DNA of 64,000 bases. Origin: Fulvimarina sp039652615. GTDB lineage: Bacteria > Pseudomonadota > Alphaproteobacteria > Rhizobiales > Rhizobiaceae. The stretch spans positions 1-64,000 of the forward strand of contig NZ_JBDJAC010000013.1 in the NCBI RefSeq assembly GCF_039652615.1, given 5' to 3'. Below are positions 55,439-64,000 of this stretch, piece by piece. The position numbers and the translations under genes were made by a program. The notes under the pieces were generated by a model that ran no database searches, was not told where the DNA came from, and saw only the letters and a list, made by a program, of their open reading frames with translations. Positions within the stretch are counted from its first letter, which is position 1, and the number at the start of each line of letters is the position of its first letter.

Positions 55439-57601
55439 ATGGGGGACGATACTTTCAGCGGCATCTTGGGGACCGGTCAAATGATCCTGGACGATCGTGA
55501 GCAACTCCAGCACTTTCGCGGCTGTGCCTGTCCGGCCTGCTCGCTGGATATCGATCGGAAGGTCATGGCAGATCCCGATGGCATCTCCGGAACGGCGAAT
55601 GCCCATGTCGTGGCGTCGCTCGACGAGATGGCGGATTTTCTGCGGATCGGTTACTGGGGCGATGACGGTTCCCGCCACAATCTCGGCTCCACCGGCAACG
55701 ACCCGAACAATGGCGTTCTCTACTACAATGTCTCGGGGACGGGCGGGTCCCTTGCCTATAGCGGCGCCAGCGATCTCGACGGTGTGAGCGCCGCACGCGC
55801 CGAACTCATCCGCGATGCGTTCGACGTTTACGCCTCCGTGCTCGGCATCGAGTTCGTCGAGACGACCAGCACGGATACCGACCTCGTCGACTTCTTCTTC
55901 ACCGACAATCGCAGCGGCGCCTACGCAGGTTCGGTGACGTACCAAGATGGTTCGGTCTACTATTCCTATGTCAATGTCGCAGCGAGCTGGTCAGGCGGCA
56001 CCTCCACCTACGACGATTATACGCTGCAGACGATCTTCCACGAGATCGGACACGCGCTCGGCCTCGGGCATCAGGGCAATTACAACGGAAGCGGGGGCTA
56101 CTCGACCTCCGCGCAGTTCCAGAACGACAGCTGGCAGGCGACGATGATGTCGTATTTCTCGCAGACCGAGAATACGGCCGTCAACGCCAGCTACGAGTTT
56201 CTGCAGACGCCGATGGCGGTCGACTGGATCGCCCTCGACGACATCTACGGCCAATACGGATACGGCACGGCCAACGCTTTCACGGGCGATACGGTCTACG
56301 GCTTCAACACCACGATTTCCGCTGCAGAGAGCCGGATCTGGAACGCCTATGCGGACTATGCCGACCGAACCGCGTCGACGATCATCGATGCCGGCGGTAT
56401 CGATACGGTGGATTTCAGCGGCTACAGCGCGAACCAGCGTATTGATCTCACGGTGCAGACGGGCGACCAGACCTCGCAGAATACTTCGAATATCGGTGGC
56501 CGGATCGGAAATCTGACCCTTGCGGTCGGCACGGTCATCGAGAATGCGATCGGCGGCTCCGGCAAGGATATCCTCATCGGCAACGGCGCCGACAATCATC
56601 TGATTGGCAATGGGGGAGACGATCTCTTCAATGGAAAAGGCGGAAACGATATATTCGACGGCGGCGAAGGCTTTGACCAGGTCGTGTACGACTATGTCTT
56701 TTCCTCGTTTACGTTTAGCCTTCTCGACGGAGCCATTCAGGTCGTCGGAGATGGCATCGACCTGATCCTTAACAGCATCGAGAACATCCAGTTTGCCGAT
56801 ATGGCTTACGGGTTCGAAGAGATCGTCGCTTTGTTCGGCTCCACCGATCCGACGGGAGACACATCGGGGGACCCATCAGGCACGGGCACCGGCCCTACCC
56901 CCGATGGACCCACCACCCCACCTGCTCCTCCGCCGCCTCCAGCACCCACCGAAGTTGCTCCTCCAGCAACACCGACACCCCCTGAGGTCGCTCCTCCGAC
57001 AAATCCAACGCCGGTCCCGGTTGCGCCTCCGACGACACCACCCGACACCACCCCTACATTTAGGGTCAACACCGGTGGAGCCGGCGAGAGCGTCCGTGCG
57101 ACGGCCTATAGCGGTCCGATCAGCGGGATCAATTGGCAATATCTTGGGTCGGGCGCCGCCAAGGAAGAAATTATCGGAACGGGCCAGGCGGACTTCATCA
57201 ACGGGCTTGCCGGCGACGACGTGATCTTCGGCGGCGAGGGCAACGACATCCTCGATGCCGGGATTGGTTCGGGTTTCCTCAGCGGACAGGGCGGAACCGA
57301 CACGTTTTTCGTCGACGCGCGCGATGGTCAGGTGGCGTGGTCGACGATCGTCGATTTCATTCCGGGCGCGGAGCAGGTGACGATATGGGGCTTCAAGCCC
57401 GGCACCTCGCGGGTTTTTTGGGAAAACAATTACGGCGCGGCCGGTTACGAGGGCGCGACGATCTTCATCGATATCGACGGATCATCCCAGACCGACCGGT
57501 CGGGCGTGGACATTGCCGTCACCTTCACCGGACATGGGGTGGGCAGTCTCGGCTCGAGTTACGAGATGGACGGCCTTCTCTGGTTCAGGCCGGCGGTATG
57601 A
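55439..57601 (+). CDS. RTX serralysin-like metalloprotease (peptidase M10)
   Basis: 720 residues, no N-terminal signal peptide, as expected for type I secretion. The zinc site is HEIGHALGLGH at about 201-211 (HExxHxxGxxH), with the Met-turn MMSYFSQ near 238. A first RTX block lies at about 375-415 (NGADNHLIGNGGDDLFNGKG, GGNDIFDGGEG). A Pro/Thr-rich linker runs at about 475-545, a second RTX block at about 580-620 (GLAGDDVIFGGEGNDILDAG), and a C-terminal secretion region ends LWFRPAV. The N-terminus carries a CACPACSLD cysteine cluster. It is likely secreted by the C39-like ABC/HlyD exporter encoded nearby. Confidence 0.93.
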   Translation: MGDDTFSGILGTGQMILDDREQLQHFRGCACPACSLDIDRKVMADPDGISGTANAHVVASLDEMADFLRIGYWGDDGSRHNLGSTGNDPNNGVLYYNVSGTGGSLAYSGASDLDGVSAARAELIRDAFDVYASVLGIEFVETTSTDTDLVDFFFTDNRSGAYAGSVTYQDGSVYYSYVNVAASWSGGTSTYDDYTLQTIFHEIGHALGLGHQGNYNGSGGYSTSAQFQNDSWQATMMSYFSQTENTAVNASYEFLQTPMAVDWIALDDIYGQYGYGTANAFTGDTVYGFNTTISAAESRIWNAYADYADRTASTIIDAGGIDTVDFSGYSANQRIDLTVQTGDQTSQNTSNIGGRIGNLTLAVGTVIENAIGGSGKDILIGNGADNHLIGNGGDDLFNGKGGNDIFDGGEGFDQVVYDYVFSSFTFSLLDGAIQVVGDGIDLILNSIENIQFADMAYGFEEIVALFGSTDPTGDTSGDPSGTGTGPTPDGPTTPPAPPPPPAPTEVAPPATPTPPEVAPPTNPTPVPVAPPTTPPDTTPTFRVNTGGAGESVRATAYSGPISGINWQYLGSGAAKEEIIGTGQADFINGLAGDDVIFGGEGNDILDAGIGSGFLSGQGGTDTFFVDARDGQVAWSTIVDFIPGAEQVTIWGFKPGTSRVFWENNYGAAGYEGATIFIDIDGSSQTDRSGVDIAVTFTGHGVGSLGSSYEMDGLLWFRPAV

Positions 57602-57606
57602 GGCCA

Positions 57607-57641
57607 GCGGTCTTTTGAAACCAACGGTTTCAGGGGACCGC
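57607..57641. terminator. Extended hairpin between convergent genes
   Basis: GCGGTC pairs with GACCGC and TGAAACC with GGTTTCA around an AAC loop, with a 3-by-3 internal loop (TTT/GGG). It starts six bases after the protease stop and precedes the convergent oxidoreductase stop at 57655, so it probably terminates both. The core resembles the hairpin at 21675-21704. Confidence 0.6.
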
Positions 57642-57654
57642 CGGATATCAGCCA

Positions 57655-58803
57655 TCAGCCGGCGCGCTCGACCCGCTCCACCACGTCGTCTGCGAGCGCC
57701 AGCGAGGACGTCAGCCCCGGGGATTCGATCCCGAAGAGGTTGATGAGGCCGGGGACGCCGTGTTCGGCTTCGTCCTGGATGAGAAAGTCGGCCGCCGGCT
57801 CGCCGGGACCGCTGAGCTTGGGGCGGATGCCGCTATAGGCCGGAACGAGGCTTTCGTCCGGCAGCGCCGGCCAATAGCGCCGGATACTGGCGTAAAAACC
57901 GTCCGAGCGTCGGGGATCGACCCGATAGTCGAACGCTGCGGGTCCGGCTTCCGGCTTGCGCATCGGGGTCTCCGGAAGCCATTCAACATCCGGGCCGAAC
58001 CGGGCATCGCCCATCAGATCGAGCGTCAGGTGAACGCCGAGACCGCCATCTTCCGGCACCGGATAGATCAGCCGCGAAAACGGCGCGCGCAGACCGGACA
58101 GCGCATAATAGTTTCCCTTGGCGAAACGGCATTTCGGCAGAGAGCCGGGCCGCGCGCCCTCGACTGCCCCGGCAACCGCCCAGGCACCGAGCCCGGCTGC
58201 GTTGACAAGCGCGCCGCAGGCGATCTGCATCGGCTCGGCCCCGCCGACATCGAGGACGATCTGCCCGTCCTCGGCAAAGGCCGCGCGCACCGGGCTACGG
58301 AACGCGATCATCGCACCGTGATCCTCGGCCTCGCCACGCAGTGACAGCATCAGCGCATGGCTGTCGATAATGCCGGTGGAAGGAGACAGGAGCGCGCCCC
58401 GGCAGGCGAGCGCCGGTTCCATGGTCTGTGCCTCGGCCTGGCTGACGAAGGCGAGATCGGTAACGCCGTTCGCCTCGGCGCGGCTGCGAATGGTTTCCAG
58501 CGCGGAAAGCTGCGCCTCGTCGGTTGCCACGATCAGCTTGCCGAGCCGGCGGTGCGGCACGCCCCGTTCCGCGCAATAGGCATAGAGCCGCTCGCGGCCC
58601 GACACGCAGAACCGCGCTTTCAGGGACCCGGCCGGATAATAGATGCCGGCATGGATGACCTCGGAATTGCGCGAGCTCGTCCCCGTGCCGATCGCCGCCT
58701 CCGCCTCGATCACCACCACCTCGCGCCCCGTCCTGGCGAGCGCCCTTGCTATGGCAAGACCGACCACACCTGCTCCGACGACCACGCAATCGACACGGTC
58801 CAT
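57655..58803 (-). CDS. FAD-dependent oxidoreductase, L-2-hydroxyglutarate oxidase-like
   Basis: 382 residues of the DAO fold. FAD-binding GAGVVGLAIARALARTGREV at the N-terminus, then TSSRNSEVIHAGIYYPAGSL, a block typical of L-2-hydroxyglutarate oxidase (LhgO)-type enzymes, and the C-terminal FGIESPGLTSSLALADDV FAD-contact region. Substrate unknown; a 2-hydroxyacid is likely. ATG 58803 (a GTG at 58806 is the alternative). No obvious partner gene. Confidence 0.88.
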   Translation of the reverse strand: MDRVDCVVVGAGVVGLAIARALARTGREVVVIEAEAAIGTGTSSRNSEVIHAGIYYPAGSLKARFCVSGRERLYAYCAERGVPHRRLGKLIVATDEAQLSALETIRSRAEANGVTDLAFVSQAEAQTMEPALACRGALLSPSTGIIDSHALMLSLRGEAEDHGAMIAFRSPVRAAFAEDGQIVLDVGGAEPMQIACGALVNAAGLGAWAVAGAVEGARPGSLPKCRFAKGNYYALSGLRAPFSRLIYPVPEDGGLGVHLTLDLMGDARFGPDVEWLPETPMRKPEAGPAAFDYRVDPRRSDGFYASIRRYWPALPDESLVPAYSGIRPKLSGPGEPAADFLIQDEAEHGVPGLINLFGIESPGLTSSLALADDVVERVERAG

Positions 58804-58966
58804 CACCCACTCCTTCGACTGACGAGAGTTCCTCTACACCATCGCCCCGGCGAAGGGATATGCCGTCCGCCCCAAGCCCCGCCTTTAAATCGAGGCCAAA
58901 CTTATCCCCGGTACACCGGCGTTGATCGACACTGGCGCGTGAGAGAATTCACATGCGAGGACGATA

Positions 58967-59119
58967 ATGACCGACGGCACCCCTTCGATCGGCCTGCCCT
59001 ACATCATGGCGAGCCAGGCCCAGAAGCACGTGACCCACAATGCACTTATCGAAGCGATGTGGCAGACCGACGCCGATCTGAAGGCACGCGTGACCGCGCT
59101 GGAGGGTAAAAGTGGCTGA
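58967..59119 (+). CDS. Short DUF2793-like fragment (phage-type protein)
   Basis: A 50-codon frame starting MTDGTPSIGLPYIMASQAQK followed by HVTHNALIEAMWQTD. The run L-P-Y-I-x-A-x-Q-A-Q-K-H-V-T-H-N is the N-terminal signature of DUF2793 proteins, found in phages and gene transfer agents, which are normally several hundred residues long. GAGGA lies upstream of the ATG (58967). Here the family part stops after about 30 residues and the rest looks unrelated, so it is probably a truncated relic, though it could still be expressed. Confidence 0.55.
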   Translation: MTDGTPSIGLPYIMASQAQKHVTHNALIEAMWQTDADLKARVTALEGKSG

Positions 59120-59166
59120 TGCCGAGTTGAACCGAAAATGCTCTCCACTTTTGCAAGACAAGCACC

Positions 59167-60693
59167 TCACGGCTCGATGCCGAGGCGTCTCCAGAGATCG
59201 AGCCTTGCAGCGACGGCGCCGGTATTGGCTCTCGAACCGGTCAGCTGGTCGAGACTGCCGCCCTCGGGCAGAACCGTGAGGACATGGTCGGCGATGGCGT
59301 CCGCGAGATGGCGCGCAAACGCCGCCTCGCTCTCGCCGGGCCGCTCTCGCCACGAACGGTAAAGCAGCTGATCGACCGGATCGATCGGCAGCGCTCCGGA
59401 CAGAAGCGGCGAGGCGAGAAAGGCGGTCTCCACGGGCTTCGGCGTCTCGTCCAGAAGAGCGGCGTTGAGGCGCCGGGTCCGCGCCGTCAGATCGTCGGTA
59501 ACCGTTTCGGCCCTTCGGCAGGGATGGGCCCTGCCGGAATGGACGAGCAGCGTCAGATAATCGAGCCAGTTCTCCTGTGTGAAAGCAACGCTTCGCCCGA
59601 TCTCGTCGACGCTCTTCGGTCCCCCGCGCAATGTCGTCCAGACATTGCGGGCCATCTCCTCGGAATAGCGGATCTCGCCGACCGGAATGGAAAAGGCCGT
59701 CGGGGGCTGGGGAAAGTCGGCGATGGCGGTGAATTGCGTTCGCGACAGGTGCCGAAGCCGCTCGTCGGGCGAGATCCGCTCGGCGCCACGGCCCCAGACA
59801 TCGCGCCGAAACACCGTGTTGGTGATGAGATCGCGCACATATTCCTTCAACCGCCAGTCGGAGATCGCCGCGAGCAGGGTCTGCAGCTCGCCCGACATCA
59901 CGAAGCGGTCGACGTTATTGGAAAACAGGGTCGATCCGACATAGCCGAGCTTGGCCGGCGCGAGCGCATCGGCGACATCCGGAAAGGCGTGCGGCGTCCA
60001 GCTCTGATTGAGGTATTCGTGCGCCAGATAGCGCACGTCCTGGCTTCCGATGCGTTTCAGATGAGCGGAAAAGCCCTCATGGGCCGCGAAATAGCCGGCC
60101 TTCGCCTCGCTCAGTTGCCGGGCGAACTCGATCGCCTCGCCAATCCTCTGATCGCTGCGCCCCCTGGCTTCCTCGGCCTTCGCGCGCAAAAGCCGCTGGA
60201 GCGGCATGAGGGGAGCCCAGCCCGGCATTGCATTATAGCTGAGAAAGACGAGACCACCGGGCGCGACGAATTTCGACAGGATAGAGACGATGTGATCGCG
60301 ATTGGACGCGCTCACCCAGCTGAAGACACCGTGCAGAGCGACGAAGTCGAAGGGCTCGTGGCGCGCAGTGTCGGCCGAAAAGCTCTCGAAATCGGTTTCG
60401 CGCACCTCGACATTGTCGAGACCCGCGGCTTCGATCAGCCGGCGGGCGGAGGCGACGTGTTCGGGATTGAAGTCGATCCCGAGAAAGGTGGAATCGGGAT
60501 GGGAGGCGGCGGCCGTGATCAGGCTGAGAGCGCGTCCGCAGCCAAGCTCCAGATAACGGAAGGGCCTATCGGGATCAGGCGGCCGAAAGCCCTGAAGAAG
60601 CGCCGTCAGCGCCAGATAGCGGGGCGTCAGTTCGCGAAAGTGGGTCCGGGTGTATCCGACATCCGTGATATAGCCTTGTCCCCAATCGCTCAT
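59167..60693 (-). CDS. Class I SAM methyltransferase with methyltransferase regulatory domain
   Basis: 508 residues. RYLELGCGRALSLITAAASH is motif I (SAM binding), FLGIDFNPEHVASARRLIEA motif II and FDFVALHGVFSWVS motif III. From about residue 220 a second conserved part (VRYLAHEYLNQSWTPHAFPD and FSNNVDRFVMSGE) matches the methyltransferase regulatory domain (PF10119-like). ATG 60693 overlaps the GT4 stop (ATGA). Substrate unknown; the context suggests modification of a surface glycan or glycoprotein. Confidence 0.86.
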   Translation of the reverse strand: MSDWGQGYITDVGYTRTHFRELTPRYLALTALLQGFRPPDPDRPFRYLELGCGRALSLITAAASHPDSTFLGIDFNPEHVASARRLIEAAGLDNVEVRETDFESFSADTARHEPFDFVALHGVFSWVSASNRDHIVSILSKFVAPGGLVFLSYNAMPGWAPLMPLQRLLRAKAEEARGRSDQRIGEAIEFARQLSEAKAGYFAAHEGFSAHLKRIGSQDVRYLAHEYLNQSWTPHAFPDVADALAPAKLGYVGSTLFSNNVDRFVMSGELQTLLAAISDWRLKEYVRDLITNTVFRRDVWGRGAERISPDERLRHLSRTQFTAIADFPQPPTAFSIPVGEIRYSEEMARNVWTTLRGGPKSVDEIGRSVAFTQENWLDYLTLLVHSGRAHPCRRAETVTDDLTARTRRLNAALLDETPKPVETAFLASPLLSGALPIDPVDQLLYRSWRERPGESEAAFARHLADAIADHVLTVLPEGGSLDQLTGSRANTGAVAARLDLWRRLGIEP

Positions 60694-61913
60694 ACCGTCT
60701 TTCCCTGCCGAACATCGTCGATGAGCTTCAGGTAGCGAGGAAGCGAGACCGTCTCCAGGTCGAAGCTCTCGATGCAACGCTCGCGGGCCTTTCTGCGAAG
60801 CGGGGCGTAGGCCTCGGGGTTCGCAAGGACGTCGACGAGACGCTCCGTCAGCCCCTCGATATCGTGAAAATCAAACAGAAGGCCGTTTTCCCCGTCCGTG
60901 ATCACCTCCTCGACCGGCTGCGTCTTCGAGGCGAGAAGGAGGCATCCGCTGCTCAACGCCTCGAGGCAGGACCAGGAGAGAACGAAGGGAAAGGTGAGAT
61001 AGACGTGGACGGCCGAGACCTTCAGGATGCCGACATACTGTTCGTAGGGAAGATGGCCGAGAAAATGGACCCGGGACAGATCGAGCCCGGCACCGACCTC
61101 GTCGAGAAGGACGTCCTTCCAGGAGCGTCCGCTCTTGTGGTGCGAGCCGTAGCTGACCCCTTCGGCCCCGACGATCAGGACGCGGGCATTGGGGCGGCGG
61201 CGCAAGACCTCGGGCAGGGCCCGCATGAAGATATGGAAGCCGCGATAGGGCTCCAGATTGCGCGCCACATAGGTGATGATCTCCTCGCCCGCGTTGAACC
61301 GCTCGCCCTTGGCAATCAACAGCGCCTCTGGATCGGGCGCTGCGCGAACGGTGTCGACGCCTTCGTGGAGGACGGTGATGCGCTCCTGCATATAGGCGGG
61401 AAAGCCCGATTTCTGCCAGGCCGTCGGCGTCACGCCCCAGTCGGCAGTCTGGAAGGCGAGAAGCGGGATGGCGTTCTTGGCCCTGATTCGCGGCGGATCG
61501 TCCTCGTTGACGATCGCATCCCGGTCGAAACCGACATCGGCACCGTCATAGCGGTAGAAGAACTCGAAATAGGCGAGCACCGGCGTCTGCGGCCAGATAT
61601 CCTTCAGGAAAAGCGTCTCGCCCCATCCGCAGTGGCCGACGACCACATCGGGATGAAAGCCTTCGGCGCGCAGGCTCCGGCAGGCCTCGTAGACGGCCTG
61701 TCCGTTGAGGACGCCGAATTCGAGATCCGACAGGTAGTGATGGGTTTCGGGCGAGGGCGAGCGATGGCGCTGATAGACGCGCACATCGACCCCCGGAAGA
61801 GGCTTCATGAGAGACTGGGTCAGAAAGACGACGCGGTGTTCCTGCGAAACGAGGCGCAGCGCCACATGGGCGAACTGGGCCGGCGCATTCTGATGCACGA
61901 ACAGGACATTCAT
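60690..61913 (-). CDS. Family 4 glycosyltransferase
   Basis: 407 residues, GT-B fold. MNVLFVHQNAPAQFAHVAL is the N-terminal Rossmann part; VVGHCGWGETLFLKDIWPQT and the C-terminal donor site (YVARNLEPYRGFHIFMRAL, HFLGHLPYEQYVGIL, and SWSCLEALSSGCLLLAS with its E-A element) are as expected. Retaining transferase of a nucleotide sugar. Overlaps both its neighbours by four bases. Confidence 0.93.
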   Translation of the reverse strand: MNVLFVHQNAPAQFAHVALRLVSQEHRVVFLTQSLMKPLPGVDVRVYQRHRSPSPETHHYLSDLEFGVLNGQAVYEACRSLRAEGFHPDVVVGHCGWGETLFLKDIWPQTPVLAYFEFFYRYDGADVGFDRDAIVNEDDPPRIRAKNAIPLLAFQTADWGVTPTAWQKSGFPAYMQERITVLHEGVDTVRAAPDPEALLIAKGERFNAGEEIITYVARNLEPYRGFHIFMRALPEVLRRRPNARVLIVGAEGVSYGSHHKSGRSWKDVLLDEVGAGLDLSRVHFLGHLPYEQYVGILKVSAVHVYLTFPFVLSWSCLEALSSGCLLLASKTQPVEEVITDGENGLLFDFHDIEGLTERLVDVLANPEAYAPLRRKARERCIESFDLETVSLPRYLKLIDDVRQGKTV

Positions 61914-62533
61914 ATGCCGGGCGTCTCGCCATAGGTGCGCAGGTCGTCGGACCAGTCGCCGAGAGGCTTGGTCGCCTTGGCCTGGATTTCGAAATGGGTC
62001 GTCCGCTGGACGACGACCGGATCGAAGCCCGCCTTGTGCAGGTCCTCCCCGAGGCGGTTGGGCGTGAAACCGCTGCGATGGGCCATGGCCGTGCGCCCGG
62101 CCGCGATCGATGCGCCATGGCCGTAAAGAATATCGTGCGGCGTGATGGGACCTGCCGGAGAGGTATAGAGTGGTTCGGTAAGCCCGCCCGCAGCCACCGC
62201 GCGGGCGGCGGCCTCCACATCCGGCACGAAGGCGAAGAGCGTGCCCCCGCGTTTCAGGACCCGGAAGATTTCACGGGCGGCCGTCTCCGTTTCATGGGCA
62301 AAGAGATGTTCCAGAATATGGGAGCACCAGACGGCGTCGAAGCTGTCGCTCTGCAGGGCGGACAGATCGGTCGCCGTCGCCACCACGTCCGGGGCAACGT
62401 TCGGATCGACGTCGGCGCGCACGACCTGCCAATTGCCGCCGCTGACGAACTGGGCCGTGAAGCGATCGTCCGCCCCCGGCGGTCCGCTTCCCACATTGAG
62501 CACTTTGGGCAGGGGATGCTCTTCCAGGGTCAT
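61910..62533 (-). CDS. Methyltransferase type 11
   Basis: 207 residues. KVLNVGSGPPGADDRF holds the SAM motif, VRADVDPNVAPDVVATATDL the acidic motif, and DAVWCSHILEHLFAHETETA motif III with H-x-L-E-H. A FRVLKRGGTLFAFVPD strand follows. Substrate unknown. First of the three coupled genes 62533-59167. Confidence 0.88.
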   Translation of the reverse strand: MTLEEHPLPKVLNVGSGPPGADDRFTAQFVSGGNWQVVRADVDPNVAPDVVATATDLSALQSDSFDAVWCSHILEHLFAHETETAAREIFRVLKRGGTLFAFVPDVEAAARAVAAGGLTEPLYTSPAGPITPHDILYGHGASIAAGRTAMAHRSGFTPNRLGEDLHKAGFDPVVVQRTTHFEIQAKATKPLGDWSDDLRTYGETPGI

Positions 62534-62668
62534 GGAGGATCGTTTCCTTGAAAAGGTTGATGGCGCAAAATCCTGCGACGAGGCTTGCGCGTGGCCGAGC
62601 CGGGTATGGCGATTCCAAGGCCGCCGTCCTGACCCTACCGCGAGCTCTCACCGCGATCGCAGGTGCGA

Positions 62669-63601
62669 TCAGAAGATCCGTTCGTGATTGTCTTCGGTGC
62701 GGCGCTCGACGATAAAGACCCGCAAGGCTTCCAGCGCGTCGCCGATGCGGTCGGACCGCAAGGGCGAACCGTTCTGACCCTTGGCGCTACGCCCACCGCT
62801 GACGAAGGTTCCCTCATAGCTGACATCGTAGCGCTGCGCCGCCTCCCCCGTCAGACGGATGGCGATCCCGGTGAGCGCCTGGCCCATGCCCCGACTGCCG
62901 CAGATCTCGCCGCTGCGGATCCAGGGCGTCTCGACGCCATTGGCCGTGACGGCCTTATATTCCAGGCTGGCGCGGGAAATGCTTTCGAGCGGGGTGATGG
63001 ATACGGCCTCGATCCAGTTTCCCTGGCCCTGAAGACCGGCCCAGCCGAGGTCGGAGACACGCATGTCGCCATAGCGCTGTACATGGACGAGAACCTCGCA
63101 GCGAAGGACGTTCTGGCCCATCAGGCTGCCGGGGGACTGCGCAGGCGTGCCGTGCCGAGCCGTTTCGTTCCGGGACGTTGCGACCTCAGGACGGCTGGAA
63201 AGGCCGGGTGTTGCCTGCGCGCCGGAAAAGGCAAGGGCGGGCTGCGCCGACGCTTTCGGGGCATCCGCGTCGATCCGCTGGAGATTGATGCCGATGGATG
63301 CGTCCGGGTGATCGGCCGGCTTCAGGGAGATGAAGGCAAGCGACGCCTCGCCACCTGTGATGCGAACGACAGCCGCCTCGCCGACGCGGGACAGCAAGGG
63401 CGAGGTCTTGGAGCCCAGAAGGTCGACATGGCCGTCACCGGCAACCGGAACGATATGCAGCGCCGGAAGTGACATCTTATCCTTCGCGTTCAGGAAACGG
63501 TTTTCGGTGATGGTGACCGAATACAGCCCCGGAGAGAAGGCGAAGATCTGCGTCGAGGAGCCGACCTTCTCAGAAGATTTCGCGGGATGACTGGCGTCCA
63601 T
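62669..63601 (-). CDS. Secreted-type protein with ChW-like repeats, unknown
   Basis: 310 residues without signal peptide. The C-terminal half (about 165-290) shows two copies of a Trp/Gly pattern resembling clostridial hydrophobic-W (ChW) repeats: VLVHVQRYGDMRVSDLGWAG, GMGQALTGIAIRLTGEAAQR and RYDVSYEGTFVSGG. The N-terminal half has a beta-rich stretch around VVRITGGEASLAFISLKP. Proteins of this sort sit beside glycosyltransferases in Rhizobiales and may bind polysaccharide. I cannot name a family with confidence. Confidence 0.7.
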   Translation of the reverse strand: MDASHPAKSSEKVGSSTQIFAFSPGLYSVTITENRFLNAKDKMSLPALHIVPVAGDGHVDLLGSKTSPLLSRVGEAAVVRITGGEASLAFISLKPADHPDASIGINLQRIDADAPKASAQPALAFSGAQATPGLSSRPEVATSRNETARHGTPAQSPGSLMGQNVLRCEVLVHVQRYGDMRVSDLGWAGLQGQGNWIEAVSITPLESISRASLEYKAVTANGVETPWIRSGEICGSRGMGQALTGIAIRLTGEAAQRYDVSYEGTFVSGGRSAKGQNGSPLRSDRIGDALEALRVFIVERRTEDNHERIF

Positions 63602-63630
63602 GAAAAGATCCTTTGTCCGATTCCATCACA

Positions 63631-64000
63631 TCAATGACGGCGTTCGAAAGTTTGTTCGGTGGTGTTCTTAGCCTTGACGGCGAAGCCTGTGAAGGCGGGA
63701 CGCTTCCAGGCAAGCAGAGCATCGTTTACCATGGCGGGCGTCGTTTCGAGCGGCAGAAGTCGGCCGCCTCCATGGTCTTTTATCCGTTCGGCGATCGAGC
63801 CGAGATCGAAGGCAAGCACCTCAAGCCCGCTCCGCCAGACATCGCTCAGCGTATAGGACCATGTCTCGGGACAGACCGAGGGGAGAAGCACCAGTTCTGC
63901 ATGTGAGGCGGCGAGCAGCGTCGGCAACTCATCCGCTTCATAAGTTCCGGTGACGAACACCTTGCGCGTCGCGAACAGGGCATGGTCGTCCTCGCTGTTG
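63631..64000 (-). CDS. Glycosyltransferase, C-terminal part (cut by window edge)
   Basis: The frame runs leftward from the window edge to a stop at 63631. The visible end contains TYEADELPTLLAASHAELVL with LPSVCPETWSYTLSDVWRSG and LEVLAFDLGSIAERI, the GT-B donor-site region of a family 4 glycosyltransferase (E-T-x-S-Y-T-L element). The 5' part lies beyond position 64000. It belongs to the same polysaccharide region. Confidence 0.82.
   Translation of the reverse strand, partial: NSEDDHALFATRKVFVTGTYEADELPTLLAASHAELVLLPSVCPETWSYTLSDVWRSGLEVLAFDLGSIAERIKDHGGGRLLPLETTPAMVNDALLAWKRPAFTGFAVKAKNTTEQTFERRH

Overview
The window looks like chromosome of a high-GC alphaproteobacterium, most likely of the order Hyphomicrobiales (Rhizobiales). 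Evidence: the str operon order rpsL-rpsG-fusA-tuf, HisKA_2-type kinases, a DUF3305/DUF3306/DUF6352/DUF6494 formate dehydrogenase neighbourhood, and cytosolic PAS chemoreceptors. The family is an inference from gene content; no 16S gene is present.

Layout. 1-3.4 kb: the translation (str) operon on the minus strand, with tuf running off the left edge. 4.2-5.6 kb: a CPA1 sodium/proton antiporter. 6-11.1 kb: decayed CheB/CheR coding sequence, then two divergent chemoreceptors, one membrane-bound with a periplasmic sensor and one soluble with PAS domains. 11.5-15.2 kb: a tightly coupled stressosome-type operon (RsbR, RsbS, RsbT, an ATPase-SpoIIE phosphatase, and an RsbT-like ATPase fused to a HisKA_2 histidine kinase). 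15.4-19.9 kb: three consecutive MoeA paralogues, one degenerate, one fused to a periplasmic-binding-like domain, one canonical. 19.9-21.1 kb: the Fe-S carrier Mrp.

21.8-40.5 kb is a formate dehydrogenase and molybdenum/tungsten island: DUF3305/DUF3306 proteins, a large multi-cluster ferredoxin, and a long minus-strand operon. That operon starts with a TorD-type chaperone, a Tat leader peptide protein and FdhA (Cys form), FdhB and FdhI. It continues through a WD40-cytochrome c protein, a 42-residue membrane protein, a trypsin-like protease, DUF6494, a lipoate/biotin ligase-like protein and DUF6352. Divergent from it are tungstate transporter genes tupBCA, an HTH regulator with the same kind of binding domain as the MoeA fusion, and mobB. 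The cofactor genes (moeA set, mobB), the metal importer and the enzyme fit one pathway: import tungstate/molybdate, insert it into molybdopterin, mature FdhA, export it by Tat.

40.5-64 kb is a cell-surface and secretion region: rhamnose genes rmlBCDA, glycosyltransferases, a CmcI-like protein, an ABC-2 polysaccharide exporter (Wzm/Wzt), a type I secretion ABC/HlyD pair coupled to a Sel1-repeat protein, an RTX serralysin-like protease that is its plausible substrate, methyltransferases and a ChW-like repeat protein. It carries IS5 and IS3 transposase relics and a DUF2793 fragment, as expected of a plastic accessory region. No tRNA, rRNA or CRISPR array was found.
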